DNA from: URNF01 sp045531495
GTDB lineage: Bacteria > Bacillota > Clostridia > Oscillospirales > Acutalibacteraceae
Assembly (NCBI GenBank): GCA_045531495.1
Contig: JAZSED010000091.1
Span: forward strand, 1 to 16,025
Reading direction: 5' to 3'
Length of the DNA stretch: 16,025 nt
In this document: positions 7,172 to 12,536 of the stretch, piece by piece
Numbering within the stretch: position 1 is the first letter of the stretch
How the letters are laid out: each line of letters begins with the position of its first letter
Made by a program: the position numbers and the translations under genes
Notes under the pieces: generated by a model
What the model saw: only the letters and a program-made list of their open reading frames with translations
The model's database searches: none
Told to the model about the DNA's origin: nothing

Positions 7172-7996
7172 TTGGAAAACTATAAACATTCTTTCAAAGA
7201 TACCTTAAAGGAAAATACGGGGCTTGCGGTGTATAACACCGGATACGAAAAATGCGCGCCGTGTCACCAATGGGGACCGGGTGTGAGGGACCATTATTTG
7301 GTGCATTACGTGGCATCAGGGCACGGCACGCTGCATTACCGCGGCATTACCTATACCCTGCGCGAAGGAGATTTGTTTATGATTTTCCCGTCGCAGGTGG
7401 CGCAATACCGCGCCGCCGCGCGGCAACCGTGGGAGTATTATTGGGTCGGCTTTAACGGCACTGACGCGCACCGTATGGTGTCTATGGCGGGGTTTACCCC
7501 CGATGACCCCATCGTGCGTACGGGAGAAGCGGTGAACACCCGCGAAGCATTGCTGCGTATTTATAATTCCCGCGGCAACACCCCTGCCGCAGATGTGGAA
7601 ATGGCGGGGCATTTGCAACTGTTTTTGGCGGGTCTTATCCGCCGCAAGGGGCAAAATCAGCCGCTTAGCGGTAACCGTACCTATTTGTCGCAGGCGTTAC
7701 GCTATATTCAGTATAATTATTCCTCTCCTATCGGGGTGAGTGAAATTGCCGCCTTTGTGGGGGTAAGCCGCAGTCAGCTGTACCGTGCGTTTGAGGCGGA
7801 ATTCCATCAGTCACCGCACGAATACTTGCAAAAATACCGTATCAGTGAGGCGTGCTCTTTGTTGCGTGAAGGGAAATTAACCGTTGCGCAGGTGGCGGGC
7901 TCGGTGGGCTTTAACGACCCTCTCTACTTTTCACGCGTGTTTAAGCAGGTCAAGCAATGCACACCTACCGCGTATCAGAAGAAGAAAAAGGTATAA
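7172..7996 (+). CDS. AraC-family transcriptional regulator (sugar-responsive type)
   Basis: This 274-residue regulator has an N-terminal cupin-like AraC ligand-binding domain (about residues 20-150). That domain includes WGPGVRDHYLVHYV at 34-47 and YTLREGDLFMIFP at 61-73, resembling regulators of raffinose/melibiose-type galactoside genes. The C-terminal AraC DNA-binding domain has two helix-turn-helix units, around 187-208 (VSEIAAFVGVSRSQLYRAF) and 237-258 (TVAQVAGSVGFNDPLYFSRVF). The start is a TTG at 7172, supported by GAGGTG 7 nt upstream; no ATG or GTG fits. It is divergent from galK and 98 bp before a glycoside-hydrolase-like gene, so it probably controls use of galactose or galactosides. 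The ligand is inferred. Confidence 0.9.
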   Translation: MENYKHSFKDTLKENTGLAVYNTGYEKCAPCHQWGPGVRDHYLVHYVASGHGTLHYRGITYTLREGDLFMIFPSQVAQYRAAARQPWEYYWVGFNGTDAHRMVSMAGFTPDDPIVRTGEAVNTREALLRIYNSRGNTPAADVEMAGHLQLFLAGLIRRKGQNQPLSGNRTYLSQALRYIQYNYSSPIGVSEIAAFVGVSRSQLYRAFEAEFHQSPHEYLQKYRISEACSLLREGKLTVAQVAGSVGFNDPLYFSRVFKQVKQCTPTAYQKKKKV

Positions 7997-8029
7997 TTTT
8001 TCATATCTACTTTGCATTTTTTCTTGTGT

Positions 8030-8044
8030 TATTCCACCTTTATT
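8030..8044. promoter_or_regulatory. operator-like 15-bp word, copy 2
   Basis: TATTCCACCTTTATT abuts and overlaps by two bases the -35 hexamer of the next promoter, the usual place for an AraC-type activator site. It differs in one base from the copy at 7061-7075 in the galK leader. Confidence 0.4.
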
Positions 8045-8070
8045 GACAGTAAACATAAGCGTGTTATACT
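8043..8070 (+). promoter_or_regulatory. promoter of the glycoside-hydrolase-like gene
   Basis: A perfect TTGACA (8043-8048) and TATACT (8065-8070) are 16 bp apart. The gene therefore has its own promoter and need not be read from the araC-type gene. Confidence 0.75.
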
Positions 8071-8094
8071 CAAACCAAAGGAAGGTGAAGACAA

Positions 8095-9309
8095 GTGAAA
8101 CCGAAACATTTTGTTCTTTTCCCTTGGGGAATGATATCCCGTACGGGTGAGCGTGCGGAAAAACTACTGAAAAGCATAAAAGATTGCGGCTTTAACGGGT
8201 CTTGCTTTGTAACCGAGAATGAATTTGATATCTGCCGTAAACTCGGGTTGGATATTTATTATTCTATGAACGATAACGGCGGGCAGGAGAGAGAATTGCG
8301 CCACGAAATTGCTATGGCAGACCCCGCGGTGAGCGAAAAAGAGTTGCGGGATATTGTGTATGGCCTGCTGGAAGATTTACCTGAGGACGTGCACAGCGTG
8401 TACGTGACCGATGAACGCGGCGCGGCAATGTTCCCGCGTATCCGTATTGTCGCGGATTGCATCCGCGAAAAGGCGCCGTGGGCGGAACGGTATATCAATC
8501 TTTTCCCCAACTACGCGGTGTGCGGTGCACCCAATTTGTCGCAGTTAGAGGTAGAAAACTACGAGGAATATTTAGACCGCTTTGCCACCGAAGTACAGCC
8601 CGACTTTATCAGCATTGACAACTACTATGTGAATATTTCGGATAACTTTAAAGACCCCCAAGGCAGGGTAAGCTTTTTCAGCAATATGGTACAGGCGAGG
8701 GAAGCGTGCGACAAACACGGTATTCCGTTTCAGTACGTGGTGTGCTGCAATCAATTGCGGCATTGGCAGACCATTCCCACCCATGGCGGTTTGGCGTTAC
8801 AGGGGTTTGCGTCTCTTGCCGCAGGCGCCAGAGCGATAAGTTGGTTTTTATTCTTCGGCCGCGGCGCGTATTTGTATGCGCCGATAGACGATACCACGGG
8901 GGAGGATATCAAAACACCGACCTGGTATCTTTTGCAGGATGTTAACCGCCGCATTTTACCGCTGGGTGAATTGCTGTTTGATATGGACTATAAGGGTCTG
9001 TATTTTTCGGACACTACCGATATTCCCCGCGCGCAAAGCATTACCGCATGTCCCGCGGTCAAAGGGTTTACCGCGGACGGCGAGTGTGTATTCGGGCATT
9101 ACGTGGATACGGACGGCAAAGATGCCGTGCTGGTAGTCAACGCCGATTTGAAACAGCCGATTAAAATAGACCTTGACCTTGGCGGCGAGCTCGAATATTA
9201 CAACACCGAATTAAAGAAATGGATGAAACCGCTGTTGACTGCGAAAAGCGGCGATACGGGCGCTATGTGGTTAGAGCAAGGATGCGGTATTCTGTTACGA
9301 AAGAAATAA
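8095..9309 (+). CDS. glycoside-hydrolase-like TIM-barrel protein, cytoplasmic
   Basis: The 404-residue product has the look of a clan GH-A-type (beta/alpha)8 barrel. VYVTDERG at 102-109 places an acidic Asp106-Glu107 pair at a strand end. It is followed by YINLFPNYA (133-141), YEEYLDRF and PDFISIDNYY (169-178), and a late strand AISWFLFFGRGAY. A small beta domain (about 310-404, with AVLVVNADL) may follow. I recognise the general pattern of uncharacterised gut-bacterial glycosidase-like proteins but cannot assign a CAZy family or substrate. No signal peptide is present, so any substrate must be imported. The GTG start at 8095 is supported by GGAAGGTGA about 7 nt upstream. Its place beside an AraC-type regulator and galKT suggests galactoside processing (inference). 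Confidence 0.8.
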   Translation: MKPKHFVLFPWGMISRTGERAEKLLKSIKDCGFNGSCFVTENEFDICRKLGLDIYYSMNDNGGQERELRHEIAMADPAVSEKELRDIVYGLLEDLPEDVHSVYVTDERGAAMFPRIRIVADCIREKAPWAERYINLFPNYAVCGAPNLSQLEVENYEEYLDRFATEVQPDFISIDNYYVNISDNFKDPQGRVSFFSNMVQAREACDKHGIPFQYVVCCNQLRHWQTIPTHGGLALQGFASLAAGARAISWFLFFGRGAYLYAPIDDTTGEDIKTPTWYLLQDVNRRILPLGELLFDMDYKGLYFSDTTDIPRAQSITACPAVKGFTADGECVFGHYVDTDGKDAVLVVNADLKQPIKIDLDLGGELEYYNTELKKWMKPLLTAKSGDTGAMWLEQGCGILLRKK

Positions 9310-9343
9310 AAAATACGGATGTGCGTGCACATCCGTATTTTTT
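9308..9343. terminator. bidirectional terminator between convergent genes
   Basis: A perfect 17-bp inverted repeat (arms 9308-9324 and 9327-9343, core TACGGATGTGC) is A-rich on one side and T-rich on the other, so it works on both strands. It overlaps the stop codons of both the plus-strand hydrolase-like gene and the minus-strand ZIP gene. Confidence 0.95.
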
Positions 9344-10094
9344 ATCCGAATAACGCGTCGGTGACCATCATAATGCAAAAGCCCACCATTAAAGCGAAGG
9401 TGGCGCCGCGCTGAGAGCCGTGTGCGTGGGTTTCGGGGATGATTTCATCGCTGATAACGTACAGCATCGTGCCGCCCGCAAACGCCAAGGCAAACGGAAG
9501 AATAAACGAGGCGATGCTGACTGTAAAGTAGCCGATGAGTGTACCGACCACCTCAACAAGTCCTGTCATCATAGCGGCAACAAAGGTGCGGCGCGGGGGG
9601 ATGCCCGCCGCCAACATCGGCCCGATGATAACAAGGCCTTCGGGAATGTTTTGGAGAGCGATACCGCCCGCGATAATGAGCGCTTGCGCGGTGTTGCCCG
9701 AGCCGAAGCCGATACCTGCCGCCAAGCCTTCGGGCAGATTATGTATCGCAATAGCAGTGACAAACAGCAACACCTTATTTAATTGCGTATTGTTGTGTGC
9801 CTCCTGTTCCACACCTGCCAGGGAGTGCAGATGCGGTACCACCTTATCTACAACGTTTAAAAACACCGCGCCCGCAAAAATACCTGCAACGGTGATGAGC
9901 CATCCGTGTTGTCCGCCGTGCTCAAGTGACGGTACGATAAGGCCGAACAACGCCGCTGCGAGCATAATGCCCGCAGCGAAGGACAAGACGATGTCCGAGA
10001 ATTTATGGGATATTTTTTTGAAAATAAAACCGATAAGCGCACCGAAAACGGTAGCAAATCCCACGCCGAGCGCGGTCAATAAAACGAGTTTCAT
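9342..10094 (-). CDS. ZIP-family metal transporter (probably zinc)
   Basis: This 250-residue membrane protein has about eight hydrophobic segments and the ZIP signature motifs: HNLPEG at 118-123 in the fourth segment and QNIPEG at 149-154 in the fifth, where the second motif has Gln in place of His as in the GufA-like branch. ZIP proteins move zinc or other divalent metals into the cytoplasm. A short His-containing stretch (PHLHSLAGVEQEAH, 87-100) forms the loop before the metal-site helices. Its start overlaps the trxB stop by 4 bp (ATGA), so it is translated with the thioredoxin genes. Metal specificity cannot be read from sequence. Confidence 0.9.
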   Translation of the reverse strand: MKLVLLTALGVGFATVFGALIGFIFKKISHKFSDIVLSFAAGIMLAAALFGLIVPSLEHGGQHGWLITVAGIFAGAVFLNVVDKVVPHLHSLAGVEQEAHNNTQLNKVLLFVTAIAIHNLPEGLAAGIGFGSGNTAQALIIAGGIALQNIPEGLVIIGPMLAAGIPPRRTFVAAMMTGLVEVVGTLIGYFTVSIASFILPFALAFAGGTMLYVISDEIIPETHAHGSQRGATFALMVGFCIMMVTDALFG

Positions 10095-11026
10095 AGGGGA
10101 CTACCTTCTTTTTCTGCTAAATATTGTTCAATAAAATGTACGGCAACCGCGCCGTCCGCGGCGGCGGTTATCACCTGCCGCATCGCTTTTGTGCGCACGT
10201 CACCCACCGCAAACACGCCGTCTACATTGGTTTTGGTGGTTTCATCCGCCGCAATATAGCCGTGTTCATCCAATGCCACGGCATTGCCTAAGAACGCGGT
10301 GACGGGATTTCTGCCGATGCTGATAAACACGCCGTCGCATTCTACGGTGCGTTCCTCACCGGTTTGGGTATTGCGGATGTTAGCGGCGGATACACGCTTG
10401 TCCGCAACACAAGAGGTTACGGTGCTGTTCCACAGCATTTCGACATTTTTCGCCTCAAAAAGCGGCGTGTGGTAAAGCTTAGTGGCGCGCAAGGTGTCTC
10501 TGCGGTGTACCACGTACACCTTTTTGGCAATGCGGGACAGGTACAAGGCGTCTGCCGCGGCGGAGTTACCGCCGCCCACCACCATAACGGTTTTATCTTT
10601 GTAAAATCTGCCGTCACAATGCGCACAGTAATGCAACCCTCTGCCGACAAGTGTATGCTCGTCGGGAATGCCGAGCGGACGCGGCTCGGCACCGCTGGCG
10701 ATAACCACCGTTTTACCGATAAGGTCTCCGGCGGTGGTGTGTACCACTTTGTTTACAGCAGAAAAATCCACAGCCGTGACTTCACCGTAAAAGGTCTCAC
10801 AGCCAAACCGCTCGGCACCTTTTTGCATCTGCATACCGAGGGTAAGACCGTCTATACCTTCATCAAAGCCGGGGTAGTTATCAATGACATCGGTTAGCGC
10901 CATCTGTCCGCCGGCGGCCATCTTTTCGACAACAACGGTGGAAAATCCCGCGCGCGCGGCATACAGAGCCGCACTGTATCCCGCAGGACCGCCGCCGACG
11001 ATGACAACGTCGTATAGTTCCTTCAT
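10091..11026 (-). CDS. trxB: thioredoxin-disulfide reductase
   Basis: This FAD- and NADPH-dependent enzyme reduces thioredoxin. At 311 residues it has the usual low-molecular-weight TrxR length. Motifs seen are the N-terminal FAD loop VGGGPAGYSAA at 10-20, the redox pair CAHC at 134-137, the NADPH loop VGGGNSAAADA at 150-160, HRRDTLR at 174-180 for the NADPH phosphate, and the C-terminal FAD motif FAVGDVRTK. The His inside the CxxC (many enzymes have CATC) is a normal variant. It starts 2 bp after the trxA stop. Confidence 0.95.
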   Translation of the reverse strand: MKELYDVVIVGGGPAGYSAALYAARAGFSTVVVEKMAAGGQMALTDVIDNYPGFDEGIDGLTLGMQMQKGAERFGCETFYGEVTAVDFSAVNKVVHTTAGDLIGKTVVIASGAEPRPLGIPDEHTLVGRGLHYCAHCDGRFYKDKTVMVVGGGNSAAADALYLSRIAKKVYVVHRRDTLRATKLYHTPLFEAKNVEMLWNSTVTSCVADKRVSAANIRNTQTGEERTVECDGVFISIGRNPVTAFLGNAVALDEHGYIAADETTKTNVDGVFAVGDVRTKAMRQVITAAADGAVAVHFIEQYLAEKEGSPL

Positions 11027-11028
11027 AT

Positions 11029-11337
11029 TCAGTCCTCTAGCATCGCGAGAATAAGCGGCTTCGGGCGGGCACCTGCCGAGGTGGCGACTACCTTGCCGTT
11101 TTGCATAACAACGAGGGTGGGGATACTGAAAACCTCAAACTCCTCTGCCAGCTCCTGTTCGTTGTCCACATTGATTTTGCCGACGAAATACTGCGGGTTT
11201 TCTTCCGCGATTTCGTCTACAATGGGGGAGACCATACGGCACGGGCCGCACCAATCGGCATAAAAGTCTAACAACACTTTCTTTTCACTGTTTCTTGCTA
11301 AGTCAAAATTGTCTTTGGTAAGTTCTATTACTGCCAT
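11029..11337 (-). CDS. trxA: thioredoxin
   Basis: This 102-residue thioredoxin has the active site WCGPC at residues 29-33 in the DFYADWCGPCRM context and the cis-proline loop SIPT at 71-74. It passes electrons from TrxB to protein disulfides. AGGAGG is well placed before the ATG. It sits between a DUF1292 gene (17-bp gap) and trxB (2-bp gap), so the reductase and its substrate are made from one mRNA. Confidence 0.96.
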   Translation of the reverse strand: MAVIELTKDNFDLARNSEKKVLLDFYADWCGPCRMVSPIVDEIAEENPQYFVGKINVDNEQELAEEFEVFSIPTLVVMQNGKVVATSAGARPKPLILAMLED

Positions 11338-11354
11338 ACTGTTTTCCTCCTGCT

Positions 11355-11645
11355 TTATGCGTTTTCTTCATCGCCGTTGAGAAAATGCTCCTCGGCGTTT
11401 TCCAACAAATGTTGAATAATACCCCATTCCTCCTCGGTTTCAATAGGCTGTAGCTGTCCTTCGGATGTATCGGGGTCGTATACCGCCGCAAACACGTGCA
11501 TTTTGCCTTCTGCATCGGTGGTGTGGTCGGTGTATACGATATAATTCTTTTGCGTTTTGGTGTTTTCGAAGGTGAAAAGAATTTCACAGTCGATAATATC
11601 ACCGTTTTCGTTGCTGACCTTGAAGGTCATAGGACTATCGGACAT
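11355..11645 (-). CDS. DUF1292 family protein
   Basis: This is a small acidic protein of 96 residues. It matches the DUF1292 (YrzB-like) pattern: a beta-rich start with GDIIDCEILFTFE, NYIVYTD near residues 34-40, then FAAVYDP at about 52-58 and a helical end PIETEEEWGIIQHLLENAEE. The function of this family is unknown. In other Firmicutes it is usually found near alaS-type loci, but here it heads the trxA-trxB-ZIP operon behind a recognisable promoter. It has no Cys pair or membrane segment. Confidence 0.85.
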   Translation of the reverse strand: MSDSPMTFKVSNENGDIIDCEILFTFENTKTQKNYIVYTDHTTDAEGKMHVFAAVYDPDTSEGQLQPIETEEEWGIIQHLLENAEEHFLNGDEENA

Positions 11646-11674
11646 AGTTTCCCCTCATTTATATCTTTTTATAT

Positions 11675-11703
11675 AGTGTAGCACATATTTTATTGGTTTT
11701 CAA
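11675..11703 (-). promoter_or_regulatory. promoter of the DUF1292-trxA-trxB-ZIP operon
   Basis: On the minus strand TTGAAA (11703-11698, 5 of 6) and TACACT (11680-11675, 4 of 6) are 17 bp apart, and the leader of about 25 nt carries GAGGGG before the DUF1292 start. The repeat complex begins right behind the -35. Confidence 0.65.
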
Positions 11704-11773
11704 TAAAAAATGAAGCATTGCCTTACGCCAAAACGAAGAACGCACTTTGCGCATATGAAGCGAAGCGACTTAC

Positions 11774-11818
11774 ATATTCATTATTCATTGAAAATCCTGT
11801 CGAATGAATGATGAATAT
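11774..11818. repeat. ATTCATT-type inverted repeat
   Basis: 16-bp arms at 11774-11789 and 11803-11818 match in 15 of 16 positions around a 13-bp centre, GAAAATCCTGTCG. Further ATGAATAAT-like words follow to 11840. The centre recurs in inverted form at 11869-11881 in the adjoining hairpin, tying the two structures together. It resembles a small non-autonomous dispersed repeat; no open frame in it is credible. Confidence 0.7.
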
Positions 11819-11848
11819 TGAATAATGAAAAATGAATAATACAAAACA

Positions 11849-11880
11849 AAAATCCTGCCGACAAGAATCGACAGGATTTT
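11849..11880 (-). terminator. terminator-like hairpin beside the tRNA 3'-end copy
   Basis: Arms 11849-11861 and 11868-11880 (AAAATCCTGCCGA and TCGACAGGATTTT) pair except one position. That position is a C-A mismatch on the plus strand but a G-U wobble in minus-strand RNA, where a T-rich tail also follows. It is therefore built to act on minus-strand transcripts, like the true tRNA-Gln terminator. Confidence 0.65.
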
Positions 11881-11885
11881 CGTTT

Positions 11886-11904
11886 TGGCTGCGGAATAGG
11901 GACT
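11886..11904 (-). pseudogene. orphan copy of the tRNA-Gln 3' end (19 nt)
   Basis: These 19 bases are identical to 12071-12089, the last 19 nt of the tRNA-Gln gene including the encoded CCA, and the identity extends 3 bp further into the flanking T run (11883-11885 with 12068-12070). The rest of the tRNA is missing; unrelated, palindrome-rich sequence follows. It is either a remnant of a duplicated tRNA or a scar from an element recombining at the tRNA 3' end. Confidence 0.7.
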
Positions 11905-12024
11905 TTTCCGACGCTTCGCGTCTATCGCCTCGCTGACGCTCGTTGCCCACGTCGGCGAAAACAGTCCACCGGACTGTTTTCTTCCGAGCACCTCGCGGTG
12001 CTCTCCCTCCTTGTTCGAGTCCCT
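11898..12024. repeat. palindrome-packed 127-bp spacer bounded by AGGGACT/AGTCCCT
   Basis: The spacer is bounded by 7-bp inverted ends AGGGACT (11898-11904) and AGTCCCT (12018-12024). Inside are GACGC/GCGTC around TTC (11910-11922), CCGACG pairing with CGTCGG at a distance (11908-11913, 11950-11955), AACAGTCC/GGACTGTT (11960-11978) and GAGCACC/GGTGCTC (11987-12004). The right end, GTTCGAGTCCCT (12013-12024), is the T-arm sequence of the tRNA-Gln in inverted orientation. Open frames across it are not credible genes. It looks like a compact structured repeat. Confidence 0.6.
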
Positions 12025-12032
12025 TCTGGAAC

Positions 12033-12070
12033 AAAAAATAACAGCCGACGAATGTCGACTGTTATTTTTT
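12033..12070 (-). terminator. tRNA-Gln terminator
   Basis: Arms 12033-12049 and 12054-12070 (cores AACAGCCGAC and GTCGACTGTT) form a 17-bp stem read on the minus strand right after the tRNA CCA end, ending in six T. The one imperfect pair is a G-U wobble in minus-strand RNA. Confidence 0.88.
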
Positions 12071-12144
12071 TGGCTGCGGAATAGGGACTCGAACCCCAAC
12101 AAGCAGATTCAGAGACTGCGGTGCTACCATTACACTATTCCGCA
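12071..12144 (-). tRNA. tRNA-Gln (anticodon CUG)
   Basis: On the minus strand the 74-nt gene folds as a cloverleaf: acceptor TGCGGAA/TTCCGCA, a short D arm (AATGGTA loop), anticodon stem GCAGT/TCTGC with loop CTCTGAA giving anticodon CTG, and T arm TGGGG-TTCGAGT-CCCTA. The 3' end is discriminator G followed by an encoded CCA. The innermost anticodon-stem pair is U-U (31-39), and the acceptor starts with U1-A72 as is common for tRNA-Gln. It reads CAG codons. A consensus promoter and a terminator flank it, so it is expressed alone. Confidence 0.95.
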
Positions 12145-12170
12145 ATATTTGGTTTTTAAGACCGAGATTT

Positions 12171-12198
12171 ATTATAACCCATTTTTTGCGTTTGTCAA
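12171..12198 (-). promoter_or_regulatory. tRNA-Gln promoter
   Basis: On the minus strand TTGACA (12198-12193) and TATAAT (12176-12171), both perfect, are 16 bp apart, with transcription expected about 20 nt before the mature tRNA 5' end at 12144. Confidence 0.88.
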
Positions 12199-12258
12199 TA
12201 CATTTTCGAGCAAAATTTTATTTCTGTCTTATGGGATGGCAAAATCACCGAGTTTTCC

Positions 12259-12287
12259 TTGACATAAAGCATAAAAAGTTGTATAAT
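12259..12287 (+). promoter_or_regulatory. strong promoter of the rny leader
   Basis: TTGACA (12259-12264), a 17-bp spacer and TATAAT (12282-12287) match the sigma-A consensus exactly. The expected start is near 12294, about 243 nt before the rny start codon. It is back to back with the equally strong tRNA-Gln promoter. Confidence 0.9.
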
Positions 12288-12293
12288 TAGCAC

Positions 12294-12442
12294 AGTGTTT
12301 GTGGCTTTTGCGACAGCACGTTTATATATATAGGAGATTCGTCTCCCACTATGTATATAAAAAATTGTAAGTGCCGTTTTACGGCTTTGAACACGGAAGA
12401 TAGATGTCTTCTTTCCGGGTAATCCCGCATTTGCGGGTTTTT
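12294..12442 (+). ncRNA. structured leader or small RNA upstream of rny
   Basis: This is the predicted transcript from the consensus promoter to an intrinsic terminator. GTGTT (12295-12299) can pair with AACAC (12390-12394) to close the first part. Inside are TTTATATA/TATATAAA (12321-12328 with 12354-12361), capped by GGAGA-TTCG-TCTCC (12333-12346), and GCCGT/ACGGC (12373-12385). The last competes with a GCAC/GTGC pairing (12316-12319 with 12371-12374), so two folds are possible. CGGAAGA/TCTTTCCG (12394-12417) follows before the terminator. I do not recognise a known RNA family. It may be a free sRNA or an attenuator for rny. Confidence 0.6.
12424..12442 (+). terminator. intrinsic terminator inside the rny leader
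   Basis: CCCGC and GCGGG form a 5-bp GC-only stem over an ATTT loop (extendable by A-T) followed by TTTTT. It lies 95 nt upstream of the rny start and no other clear promoter is visible between it and rny, so rny expression probably depends on read-through. Confidence 0.8.
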
Positions 12443-12494
12443 CATATTTGATAATAGAATATGTCGGTCCCCGGAAGGGATGCGCCTAGCTTTT

Positions 12495-12514
12495 GTTGTT
12501 CATTTCTAAACAAC
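12495..12514 (+). promoter_or_regulatory. small hairpin just before the rny ribosome binding site
   Basis: GTTGTT (12495-12500) and AACAAC (12509-12514) form a 6-bp stem ending 9 nt before AGGAGGTG. A second small hairpin (TCCC/GGGA around CGGAA) lies at 12468-12480. These may tune mRNA stability or translation start; this is inference. Confidence 0.35.
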
Positions 12515-12536
12515 ATTTTAAGCAGGAGGTGCAGTT

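Noticed and set aside
9535..10134. 199-codon plus-strand frame opposite the ZIP gene
   Set aside because: It is antisense to a clear ZIP transporter; the low-complexity Ala/Pro/Ser composition indicates a shadow frame.
11723..12102. Two overlapping minus-strand open frames of 103 and 105 codons
   Set aside because: They run through the palindromes, the terminator hairpins and the tRNA 3' end. Such frames are by-products of repeat sequence.
12011..12262. 83-codon plus-strand frame across tRNA-Gln
   Set aside because: It is antisense to the tRNA and its promoter, with no ribosome binding site.
12461..12488. Possible SRP-like RNA signature around CCCCGGAAGGGA
   Set aside because: It only loosely resembles the SRP GGAA loop context; the flanking stems and conserved bases do not fit, so it is read as a small leader hairpin.
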